From Gemmatimonas sp. (lineage in GTDB: Bacteria > Gemmatimonadota > Gemmatimonadetes > Gemmatimonadales > Gemmatimonadaceae), in contig NZ_JANPLK010000037.1 of assembly GCF_031426495.1 (NCBI RefSeq), forward strand, positions 1 to 64,000: 64,000 nt of DNA. Direction: 5' to 3'. The position numbers and the translations under genes were made by a program. The notes beneath the pieces were generated by a model. The model was not told the DNA's origin. It was given only the letters and a program-made list of their open reading frames with translations, and did no database searches. Positions 35,001 through 44,300 of the stretch are shown piece after piece (the stretch's first letter is position 1; every line of letters starts with the position of its first letter).

Positions 35001-35769
35001 GGCCAATGCTGATTGGTTTCAGCGATTCACTGTCGATGCCGCCGGAATGCGTCGTCTGTTCGACGGGATGATGGCTGGACGTGACTTTGTGCCGCACTAC
35101 GAGAGCGAATTGCTCACTCGCACGAAACGCCGTCGGCTGATCGTCTGGGACAACACCGTGCTGCGCGACGGCGATGGCCGGATTATCGGGACGGCGAGTA
35201 TTGGACAGGATGTGACCGATCAGCGTGCACTCGAGGCGCGACTGGCGGAGCTCTCTGAACACGATGAACTGACTGGCTTGTTGAACCGCCGAGGGTTCGT
35301 CGATCGCGTTGAGCAAGGGATGCGTCAGGCTCGGCGTAGCAAGCGCAATGACGCGCTCCTCTATCTTGATCTGGACCGCTTCAAGCCGATCAACGATACG
35401 TATGGGCACGCCGCTGGCGATGCCGCGCTGAGGGCCATCAGTGACCTCTTGAAGGCGACCATCCGCGAGACGGACTTTGCGGGCCGCCTGGGAGGAGATG
35501 AGTTCGCGATTTACGCCACGGGTCTCGAGTCGGCAGGCGATGAAGCGCTACTCGTGCAACGGTTGCAGACCGCCTTGTCGAAGCACAATGCGAATGCCAC
35601 CGCCGCGGGCAGACCCTACACGCTGGGGTTCAGCGTCGGCGTTTCCGTGGTACGATCGGACGACAAGCGTGATGCACTGTTTGCGCGCGCCGACGCGGCG
35701 CTGTACGAGGTGAAGCACACGCGACGCGCAACGGACCAACGTCTGGAGGGGGGCACTACCGCCGGCTGA
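32044..35769 (+). CDS. GAF/PAS diguanylate cyclase
   Basis: 1,241 residues from GTG 32044, chosen because GGAGG stands 7 nt upstream; the frame is open to 31948. A GAF domain (about 25-165) is followed by seven PAS-type sensor units starting near residues 177, 304, 432, 559, 691, 815 and 949, several with the PAC ending RDVT. The GGDEF domain (about 1070-1235) keeps the intact active site G1150-G-D-E-F1154, and R1141-x-x-D1144 is an inhibitory I-site. No membrane helix is seen, so it is likely cytoplasmic, making cyclic di-GMP with product inhibition. No EAL or HD-GYP domain is attached. It overlaps a convergent small gene by 14 bp at the 3' end. Confidence 0.93.
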   Translation: MVLSSTSLDSIASAGTSCLHAEVPPVNPLDRFVRLSARFLAAPISLVTLVEPDRQRFLAAVGLAEPWATRAETPLSHSFCQHVVNSGKALIVDDARVHPVLFDNPSIVELGVVSYLGVPLRERGGTVIGSFCVIDHVPREWTPDDRALLEDLAQAVVAELDSRRSYLELELATTSYRELLDTTTELVCAADGNGVITYVNSAWCQAFGFSAAEAIGLRAVDLVSSEHKGRFVETARQLLDGTHVETLEVVALGAGGRRVVCRGSATTQHVTTAAGESRCIGTRAVYRDVTNERRLEAARARLVATLEATSDFVGIAAMDGTVDYINTSGRRLVGLSDNLNLALISANHFHPASTLHLLAHEAFPTALRDGLWRGNAELLHRDGTLIPVSIVMTAHPSLSPEEPGFFSAIMRDQREQVAAAAALSASESQLRAMFANAAVGVTVVAADGTIVQTNAAFDRTLGYAAGSLVGRYAPDLSPAEDAHITRDAVRSLRDGELDGVCVEKRYWTADGQSRVLSLSLSLVPDANGSGAVLGLTTDVTARVRAEEQLVSERAFLQATLESLSDGVVACDAAGKLVLFNSATRILHGAVHQPLGPEHWADTYDLYRADGTTPLPICEIPLFRSLQGEEVRNAEMVIAPRDELPRTVLASGKALRAADGSIQGAVVAMRDVTAERKADLALRESEDRYRRLLELLPDGVVKHVSGRIEFANAAMARLVGVHDPAELVGQPIHTLLHVTDIQVAVARAEAALAASVNGVSIREEQVRRYDGSAVACEIVGTRVDDRGVPGVLSVVRDVSERHRHEAALREREERLALVFNHVSDLMFLMRVERDDKGAVAAYRCESVNEPLLATTGKPLDAFVGRLLQDIVDPAQLNSFRPRYDDAVRSGQKQQFEVRSVGANGPLVFETTLTPVRDVHGRCTHILGANRDVTARRIAEAGLQESEAAFRTMLQTVRAVAVTLDETGRVTFANEALLALTGWKLEEVANADWFQRFTVDAAGMRRLFDGMMAGRDFVPHYESELLTRTKRRRLIVWDNTVLRDGDGRIIGTASIGQDVTDQRALEARLAELSEHDELTGLLNRRGFVDRVEQGMRQARRSKRNDALLYLDLDRFKPINDTYGHAAGDAALRAISDLLKATIRETDFAGRLGGDEFAIYATGLESAGDEALLVQRLQTALSKHNANATAAGRPYTLGFSVGVSVVRSDDKRDALFARADAALYEVKHTRRATDQRLEGGTTAG

Positions 35770-36052
35770 TCGCCCCGATCCAGCGGCTTGTATTGCCGCG
35801 TCCGTCCACCCAGGACACGATCAGCTTGCACTCGGTCGGCCCCGGCGACTGCGCAATGTCGAGGCACACCTCTTTGCCCGGGCCCAACACCCGCGGTCGC
35901 GTGCCCTCCAGCCAATCGGTCCGGTCTTCCTTCTCGGCCATCAGCTGAATGCCAAGCTCCAGCGCGACCTCGTCACCGACATTGCGGATGGTGACCTGGC
36001 GGGTACGGCCACGTCCGTGGGGCACTGCGGTGAGAATGGCCGAACGCTGCAT
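35756..36052 (-). CDS. Small protein of unknown function, beta-rich
   Basis: 98 residues. RQVTIRNVGDEVALELGIQL, DRTDWLEGTRPRVLGPGKEV and CKLIVSWVDGRGNTSRWIG suggest a beta-sandwich like those that follow receptor-type folds. No signal peptide. The ATG at 36052 is the only usual start; the frame stays open upstream for about 36 more codons with protein-like content but without a start. The 3' end overlaps the GGDEF gene by 14 bp on the other strand. Confidence 0.55.
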   Translation of the reverse strand: MQRSAILTAVPHGRGRTRQVTIRNVGDEVALELGIQLMAEKEDRTDWLEGTRPRVLGPGKEVCLDIAQSPGPTECKLIVSWVDGRGNTSRWIGAISRR

Positions 36053-36131
36053 GCGGTTCCGGAAGTTGAGTGAACCGAAGCCTACTCGGCGGCCGCCGTT
36101 GCCGACAAGACCGCCGAGTGGGCTGGCGGGT

Positions 36132-36599
36132 TCAGGATCGTAGGCCGGCGATGGCCGTCGTCAGATCACTTTCGGTGCTGGTTCCGATCACGGTGCCGCC
36201 GCCTTCCGTAAGTAGATCAGAGGCCCGCGCGACATCCGCGTCCGCGACCAGCAACACGAGCATCGAGCTGTCGGGCGCGAGTCCCTCCCCCATCTGCTTG
36301 AGCAGGGCGTCGGGGAATCCGCGGTCAATGAAATACGCCGCCAAGGCTCCGCCGGCGGCCAACGTGATCGTGCCGACGCCGGGCAACAAGAGGCCTGCGA
36401 TAGCGCCCACGAGTGCGCTCTTCCCCATGCCCCAGTCCTGTGATTCCGTAAACGCGACCTCGCCACTGTCGTCGCGGGTCACGACGGCCGTATTGCCGAG
36501 TCCGACGGCGGCACCCTTGAGGACGTCGAGCGTGTTCTCGGCGCCTTTGGGCGTGGCGAAACTGGCAATGACAATGCGACGGGCTACTGGTTCGGCCAT
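36132..36599 (-). CDS. DUF1269-like small membrane protein
   Basis: 155 residues. The start ATG 36599 has AGGAG 6 nt upstream. RRIVIASFATPKGAENTLDVLKG and a Gly-rich membrane stretch (SALVGAIAGLLLPGVGTITL ... GGALAAYF) and then LAPDSSMLVLLVADADVARA match DUF1269 proteins, whose central region is a glycine-zipper-like hairpin. The cellular role is unknown. It is divergent from the FMN glutamate synthase-like gene 122 bp away. Confidence 0.8.
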   Translation of the reverse strand: MAEPVARRIVIASFATPKGAENTLDVLKGAAVGLGNTAVVTRDDSGEVAFTESQDWGMGKSALVGAIAGLLLPGVGTITLAAGGALAAYFIDRGFPDALLKQMGEGLAPDSSMLVLLVADADVARASDLLTEGGGTVIGTSTESDLTTAIAGLRS

Positions 36600-36721
36600 A
36601 CGGAACTCCTGCGGGTACGTGAGAGTGGTGCCCGTCGGATTCGACGGCGCGTTGCCGCCTCGTACCCCGCAAATGCCTTGCCGACTCGCCATTCGGCGCC
36701 TTCCGGCCGATACTCGTCCCA

Positions 36722-38296
36722 ATGCGCACCCAATTCCTCATCGCCTCGACCGGGCTCCTGCTGATCGTGGCTGCAGCCTCCGCCGTCTGGCCCCCGGCCT
36801 GGCTGTCTCTGTTCATCATCTTGCCGCTGATTGGTCGCGGCGTGGCCGACATGCTGCAAACCAAACAGGCCATCAAGCGCAACTTCCCGCTCATCGGACA
36901 CGCGCGCTATCTGCTGGAGATGATCCGACCCGAGATCAATCAGTATTTCATCGAGTCGAACAGCGACGGCAGGCCGTACAGCCGCAATGACCGCTCCCTC
37001 ATCTATCAGCGCGCGAAGGGTGAGCTGGATACGCTGCCGTTCGGCACACAGAAGGACGTGTATGCCACCGGCTACGAGTGGATCAACCATTCGCTCGCGC
37101 CAGCGCACCCCGATGAGGCGTTCGCGCGTGTTACGGTGGGTGGTCCCGACTGTACCCAGCCGTACTCGGCGTCGGTGTTCAATGTGTCGGGCATGAGCTA
37201 CGGCTCACTCAGCAAGAATGCGGTGCTCGCGCTCAACACCGGTGCGAAGATGGGAAACTTCGCTCACAACACCGGTGAGGGCGGACTCAGTCCATATCAC
37301 CTCGAGCCCGGCGGCGACATCATCTGGCAGATCGGCACAGGCTACTTCAGCGCGCGCGATCGGCAGGGGCGATTCAGCGAGGCGGAGTTCGCCAAACGCG
37401 CCATCCTACCGAACGTGAAAATGATCGAGATCAAGCTTTCGCAGGGCGCCAAGCCGGGACATGGCGGTATCCTGCCCGCGTCGAAGCTCACGCCGGAGAT
37501 CGTGGAGATCCGCGGCGTGGAGCCGGGTCACGACGTGGTCTCGCCACCGGCGCATACGGCATTCTCCACGCCCACGGAACTGTTGGAGTTTGTGAAGCGG
37601 TTGCGCGAGGCTTCCGGTGGGAAGCCCGTAGGCTTCAAGCTCTGTGTCGGCAAGCGCCACGAATTTCTCGGCATTATCAAGGCCATGATGAGCACGGGCA
37701 TCACGCCGGACTTCATCACGGTCGATGGCGGTGAAGGCGGTACGGGCGCGGCGCCCCTGGAATTCTCAGATTCGGTGGGCACGCCACTCAACGAAGGGTT
37801 GTCGTTCGTGCACAACGCGCTCGTGGCCAGCGAACTGCGCGACCGCATCCGCGTGATCGCATCCGGCAAGGTGAATACCGGCTTCTCGATGGCCACCAAG
37901 ATTGCCCTCGGCGCCGACATGTGTAACGCGGCCCGTGCCATGATGTTCGCCATCGGATGCATCCAAGCGCTTCGGTGCAACAGCAACCAATGCCCTACCG
38001 GTGTGGCCACGCAGGATCCGGCGTTGGTGGGTGGACTGCACGTGGGAGACAAGTCACACCGGGTGGCGCGGTATCATCGCGAGACGGTGAAGAGTTTTTT
38101 CGAGGTGCTGGGGGCGGCGGGGTTGCAGCGGCCGCAGGATCTCAAGCCGTGGTTCATCATGAAGCGCGTGAGTGCCATGGAGATTCGCAGCTACGCCGAC
38201 ATCTACCCGCAGCTGACGCACGGGCAGCTGCTTACCGATCCGGCCACCACTGGCATGTCGCGTGCCTGGGAGAATGCGAGCGCTACTCACTTCTAG
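36722..38296 (+). CDS. FMN-binding glutamate synthase-family protein
   Basis: 524 residues. An N-terminal membrane helix pair (about 5-45) precedes the glutamate synthase FMN/Fe-S domain. The loop NVSGMSYGSLSKNAVLALN and TGEGGLSPYH are FMN-site motifs, DGGEGGTGAAPLEFSDS and ASGKVNTGFSMATKIALGAD phosphate-binding motifs, and C-x5-C-x4-C (CIQALRCNSNQC) the cluster ligands. There is no glutaminase domain, so it is a membrane-anchored member of the archaeal-type single-domain group; its true substrate is uncertain. GATACT (36709-36714) lies 7 nt before the ATG, with no Shine-Dalgarno site. Confidence 0.9.
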   Translation: MRTQFLIASTGLLLIVAAASAVWPPAWLSLFIILPLIGRGVADMLQTKQAIKRNFPLIGHARYLLEMIRPEINQYFIESNSDGRPYSRNDRSLIYQRAKGELDTLPFGTQKDVYATGYEWINHSLAPAHPDEAFARVTVGGPDCTQPYSASVFNVSGMSYGSLSKNAVLALNTGAKMGNFAHNTGEGGLSPYHLEPGGDIIWQIGTGYFSARDRQGRFSEAEFAKRAILPNVKMIEIKLSQGAKPGHGGILPASKLTPEIVEIRGVEPGHDVVSPPAHTAFSTPTELLEFVKRLREASGGKPVGFKLCVGKRHEFLGIIKAMMSTGITPDFITVDGGEGGTGAAPLEFSDSVGTPLNEGLSFVHNALVASELRDRIRVIASGKVNTGFSMATKIALGADMCNAARAMMFAIGCIQALRCNSNQCPTGVATQDPALVGGLHVGDKSHRVARYHRETVKSFFEVLGAAGLQRPQDLKPWFIMKRVSAMEIRSYADIYPQLTHGQLLTDPATTGMSRAWENASATHF

Positions 38297-38369
38297 CGCA
38301 CTGCGCACCGGCGAGCCTCGATCACCGCGAGGATCGATCGGACGATCCTGATCTGCGCTCGTGCGCGTC

Positions 38370-41300
38370 TCACCGTCGAGAGGCGACGTCGACGACTACT
38401 GTATGAATCGCGCCGTCATCCACCAAAGGAATGGTGCTAGTTCTGAACACGGTCCCATCGAGTGTGACGCGTGACCCACGCTGGCGGAGCAGAGCCGGGT
38501 TCCGCACCGTGATCTCGTACGTCGTACGACCGAACCGGTACTGTATCTGAAACTCCGGCCACTCGCGCGGCGCGCACGGTTCGATTCGCAGCGTGTCACC
38601 GATCTTGGTGAATCCGAGAATGTTCTCGACGCCGACGCGATAGAGCCAGCTGGCTGATCCGGTATACCAGGTCCATCCGCCACGTCCAAGTAACGATGGC
38701 GCGGTGTACACGTCCGCCGCCACGACGTAGGGTTCCACCTTGTACTTCGCGACGCCCTCCGCTGATGACGCGTGCGTCAGCGGATTGATCATCTGGAACA
38801 GTTCGTAGGCGCGGTCGCCGTTGCCATGCAGCGCCGTGGCCAACACGGCCCACAGCGCGGCGTGCGTGTATTGTGCCCCGTTCTCTCGCACGCCCGGGAC
38901 GTATCCGGCGATGTAGCCGGGGTCGTGCGTGCCCTCAGTAAAGGGCGGCGTGAGCAGCATGATCAGCCGGGCATCCTCGAGCACGAGCTGCTCGTTGAGG
39001 GCTTCCATGGCCATCCGTTGGCGAGCCGGATTGCCGGCACCGGAAATCACGCTCCAACTTTGGGCGATCGAATCGATCTGGCACTCGGCGTTGGCCGACG
39101 AGCCCATCGGAGTACCATCGTCATAGTACGCACGACGGTACCAGCCGCCATCCCAGCCGTGGGCTTCCACCGCCAGGACGTAGGCGTCCGCCTTCCGCCG
39201 CATGTCCTGCGCTTCGCCATGGTCGCCCCGCGCGTCGCAATGTACGGCGAAGGTCCGCAAGGTGGTCACGAGGAACCACGCCAGCCACACACTTTCCCCC
39301 TTGCCGTCGGAGCCCACGCGACTCATCCCGTCGTTCCAGTCGCCCGTCCCGATCAGCGGGAGTCCGTGCAGACCGACGGTGCATGCCCGACGAAGCGCCC
39401 GACGACAATGTTCGTACACGCTGCCGAAGTCTTCGGTCACCGTGGGGAGATCATAGATCTCGTGCTCGTGCGGCAGCAACTCGCGCATCGACAGGAAGGG
39501 CACGTACTCCTCGAGCACCGTCGCATCGCCGGTCACCCGGATATACTGATCGACGACGTAGGGCAGCCAGACGAGGTCGTCGGAGAATCGCGTGCGCACA
39601 CCACGCCCGCTGTGGGGATGCCACCAATGTTGCACGTCCCCCTCGACGAACTGCCGGCCGGCCGCCCGCAGAATGTGTTCGCGCGCGACTCCCGGCTCGG
39701 CGTACAGAAATGCCATCACATCCTGCAGTTGATCACGGAACCCGTACGCGCCGCTGCTCTGGTACAGCCCCATTCGCGCCCACATGCGGCACGAAAGCGC
39801 CTGGTAGAGCGACCACTTGTTGATCAGGATATCGAAAGAGGGGTCCGGCGTGCGAACGGTGATCGCACTCAGTCGCGTCTCCCACGCCTCGACCGTGCGC
39901 AGGGCGGCATTCGTCGCACCGGGCACGGTCCGGAGCCGATCGGCGAGGCGACGCGCCTCAGCCTCGGTTCGCGCGGCACCTAGCACGACGACGATCTCCC
40001 GCGACGCACCTGGCGGCAGCACCAGGTCGAACTGCAGCGCCGCGCAGGGATCGAGCGCAACACCCGTCATCCCGTCCAATCCCTCCAGGCGGAGCGCCGC
40101 CGGATCCGTCATCGTGCCGTTGCGCCCAAGAAAGCTGCGTCGATTGGCGGAATAGCTGGATACCGGCTCACTGACGGCGAGAAAGGCCGTCCACTCGGCG
40201 AACTGGGCATCGAAGGTGTTCTGAGCGAGGATCGCCTGCTGCTCGGGTGCGAACCGCGTGCGGACCTGATGCTGCGTATCCTCTCGTCGAGAGCCGAGCG
40301 TCCACTCCACGAAGGCCGTGAGGGAAAGCCGCCGCAACTCGGCTGACGTGTTGGTGATGCGCAGGCGCGAGAGCTTGGCGGCGGCGTCATCGGGCATGCC
40401 GAGATGCAACACGGTGTGAATGCCGTCGTGCTCGTGCTCGAAGGTGGACGCGCCGGCAGCATGTCGCACCAGATAGCGACCGTCGTCGATCGGCGCCGGA
40501 GTTGCACTCCAGAGCGCGCCAGTGTCGACATCCTTGAGAAAGAGGACGTCGCTCGTCGGATCGGTGACCGGGTCGTTGTGCCAGGGCGTGACGCGGTAGA
40601 AGAATGCATTCTCCGCCCACATACAGCCGGCTCCGCGTTCGGTAACGAGAAATCCGCCGTGCGGATTACCGATCACGTTCGACCATGGCGCGGGGGGCAG
40701 CTGTTGGTCGTCAACGCGAATCAGGTAGTCGCCACGATCATTGAAGCTACCGATGCCATTGTCGAACCGCGCACTGGCCGGCAGCGCCAGCATGTTCTCC
40801 GGTTCGGCGCGCGCGCGCAGGTTCCGTGGCATCAACGGTTTGACCAGCGGTCGAAGCGCCGACACCAGCGATGCGATCGCGCCGGGTCGATCGGCCGGCA
40901 CGATGCCCATGGACGCACTGCTAGGCGTACTACGCTCGAGCGTGCGTGTGGCCAGACTCTGCGCATTGCGCTGACGGTCGCTGGCCTGCAGGGCCACGCT
41001 CTCGAGAATGCGCGTCAACGAGCGCCCGTCGCACGTGAGCTGCACGCGTGATGTGGCCGACAGCATGAGATAGTCGACTGTTGAGAACGCGTCGAGTCGG
41101 CGCACGAACACACCGCCGGGCTTGTCGATGAGGGCGGCGTCGTTGGTCGAGATGACGGCCTCGGTGATCGCGTCGCGAAGCTCCTGCAGATAGTCATGCC
41201 CTGACGCGTTGATGATCACCAGATCAACCGTGAGCGCGCGCCGTCGCCAGAACCGATGGGCCACGAGCAGCTCGCGCAGCGTGGGCAGGCCGTCCATGGA

Positions 41301-44300
41301 ATCGATGGTCGCCAGCACGATGGGTCGATCGCCGGAAATCCCATACATCCACAGCTGGGGCTGTGAGCCGCGGTTGCGCCGAATCTCATCGGGCGGGGGC
41401 GCCAGAGATCCGTCGCGGAAGAGCAGTTGCGCGGCGATCTCCTGGAACGTCGCCGCGCTGGCCGGTGTGATGCCGAGCTCGCGCAGTTCGAGCTGCGTCG
41501 ACGTCCACGCGAAGTCGAGGGCACGCTGTGCGGCGTGATCATCGTGATACCGACCAGCCAACTCGAACGCCGCTTTGCGGCTGGCGGCCACTAATGTGGT
41601 AAACGCGACGCTGACCGCGCGCCCCGGCGTGACGCGAACGCGAGTGCGCAAGGCGAAGATCGGATCGAGCACCGGTCCGGAGGTGCAGCTCAAGGCACCA
41701 TCCGTCTGCAGTGCCGCCGGGTGCCGCACGCTACGACCGCGACCAAGGAATGTCGAGCGGTCGGTTTCGCAGCTCACGTCGCCGATGCGATCGGGACCGG
41801 CGTCCACCACGTGCACGCACCAGAGCTCCGGATCGTCCGGGGAGCGCGGCCGACGCGTGGCCGTGATCGCTGTACACCAGGCATGCCACTCGGTCTCGAC
41901 GAAGAGATTGGAGAATGCCGGATGTGCCCGATCGGCGTCGGGCGGCGCCATGACGATCTCGCCGTAGCTGGTCAGCTCGATGTCGCGGGGTTCGCTGCCC
42001 AGATTGATCAGCGTCACCCGACGAACCTCGGCGCAGTCGGCCGCGACGACGGTGATATCCGTGCGCGTCTCGATATCGCCATCTACGCGATGCATGGTCA
42101 CGCGATCGGATGCCAGCCATACCTTGCTGTGCTCGGTCGGCGCGCACACGGGCTGATGCGACGTAGACCAGGTGCGGCCGCTATCGACATCCTTCACGTA
42201 GCAGTACTGCCCGAGATCGTCGCGTGTACTGTCGGCTCGCCAACGCGTGACGGCCAGCGTTTCGTAGCGACTGTAGCCGCTGCCGTTGTGGTTCAGCATA
42301 ACGGTGTACGGCAGCGCGCCAAGCATGGCCACGCGCGGTTTCGTGCGGGTGGTCGTGTCTACTTCACGCACGACCGGTTGATCGCTCGTGTTTACCGCGC
42401 GTTCGGCAGGGACGCGCGGCATCTGCGCCTGACGCAGCAGCAGGCGGCGCGGAATACGCTCATGCAACAGCAGTTGAGCCGACTGCACGAGTGGCGCGGC
42501 ATGAAAGCGATTCTGCCAGATATCGCTGTCGAGCAAGTTCGTGAGTGCGACGACTGTCATGCCGACATGGTGTGCCATGCTGGTGTTCACGATCGCGTAG
42601 CGTTGATTCGGGGCGGCACGCGTGTAGTCGAGCGCGTCGGCGAATCCGAACTCGCCAAGCGTCCCGAGCGCCTCCAGCCGACGCAGATTCTCGAAGGCTC
42701 GTGCCGGCTCCACCATGGCCGCCAGCGCCGTCGCGTAGGGGGCAATGACGAGATCGCGCTCGAGGCCGCGTTTGAGGGCCAGGTCGGCGATGCCGAATGC
42801 GCGGTACTGGTAGGTCAGATGCAGATCACGCACATTATATGCACTCTCGCTCACGCCCCACGGCACATTGTGCGTGCGTCCGTGCGCCGCGTGACGCTCG
42901 ATGACTCCGTGGTACGTCTGATCGAGAATCGTAAACGGCAGGGAGCGCATGACCAGCAGCGGCATGAGATACTCGAACATGCTGCCGCTCCACGACACGA
43001 GCGCGGTGGCCGACGAGGAGCGATTGAGCGGGCGGGAGAGGCGGAACCAGTGTTCAACCGGCACGTCGTTCTTGGCGATGGCCACAAAGCTCGCCAAGCG
43101 CGCTTCGGACGCCAGGAGATCGTAGAACGATTCGTCGGCCGTGAGCGACTCGGTGTGGTAGCCGATCGTGAACAGCTTGCGCTTCGCATCGTACAGGAAG
43201 CCGAAGTCCATGTCCGTCACGTACGCGTCAGCCTGCTCGGCGAGCGCCAGCGCACGCGCCTCGAGCGCGGGCTCACGCGCTGCCAACTCCAGACACGCTT
43301 GACGCAGGGCGATGAGGTGTCCGGCAATATTGCCACTGTCCACGGTACTGATGTACGCCGGCTCGAGCACATGCAAATCGTGCAGGTCGTACCAGTTGAA
43401 GAAATGTCCTTTGTGACGACGCAGCTGCTGCAGCGTGCCGAAGGTTTTCTCGAGCCGCTCCGTGAGGTCGGCCGACGTGATCAGCCCGAGGTCGTGGGCG
43501 CTGATCGTGGACAGTAGCTGAAGACCGATATTGGTCGGTGACGTTCGCATGGCGACGACCGACTCGGGGTCAAACTGCACGTTGTCGGGGGCCAGCCAAT
43601 GCGTCGACGCGTTGACGAACCGATCGAAGAAGCGCCAGTGCAATCCCGCGTAGCGGCGGGCCGTCTCACGGTCGGACGGGGAGAGGGCAGGGCGGGTCTC
43701 GATGCGTTGCTCGCTCAGATAGGCCGCCAGGCGCGGTGCCATGATCCAGAGCAACACGATGCCGCCCAGCAGCAGCCCAGTCGGCAGGAGCGCGCTGAGT
43801 GATGCACCGAGTGCGCCCTGCGATTTGATGTGCTGGTACGAGACCGCGGCCGCAATGGCGAATGCCGCCAGTACGGACATGCGCATGGCGTACCACGTCT
43901 CTTGGCCGACGTCGCCCACGCTGCGCTCAACTGTCGACGCCGTGCGCCACTCGAGCAGGTGCTTGCGGGAGACGTAGAGTCGATAGAGCGTGCGCACGAT
44001 GGCGTCGATTGAAATCAGCGCCTGATGCAGCAGGAATGTGAGCGTGAGGCCCGCCTGTTGGACCGACACAATGGCATCCTGTCCGACGGCGGCGTAGTAG
44101 GTACGCCATGACTTGTCGCGTGGCGGTCGCACCAGCGCCAGCGCGAGCGACGTCGCCCAGGGCGCGATGATGGCACCGAGCGCGAGCAGCGTCCAGCGAA
44201 CGATGGAGCCGGGCAGCACGGTCCAGGCCGCCAGCAGAAAGGCGAGCTGGGCCAGCTCCACCGTGCTGCGGCGCATGTTGTCGAGCAGCTTCCACCGCGA

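Noticed and set aside
41721..43517. A 598-codon open frame on the plus strand within the glucan synthase gene.
   Set aside because: It lies entirely antisense to well-conserved GT84/GH94-type coding sequence; GC-rich codon use opens such frames, and its composition is Arg/His/Ala-rich with no domain.
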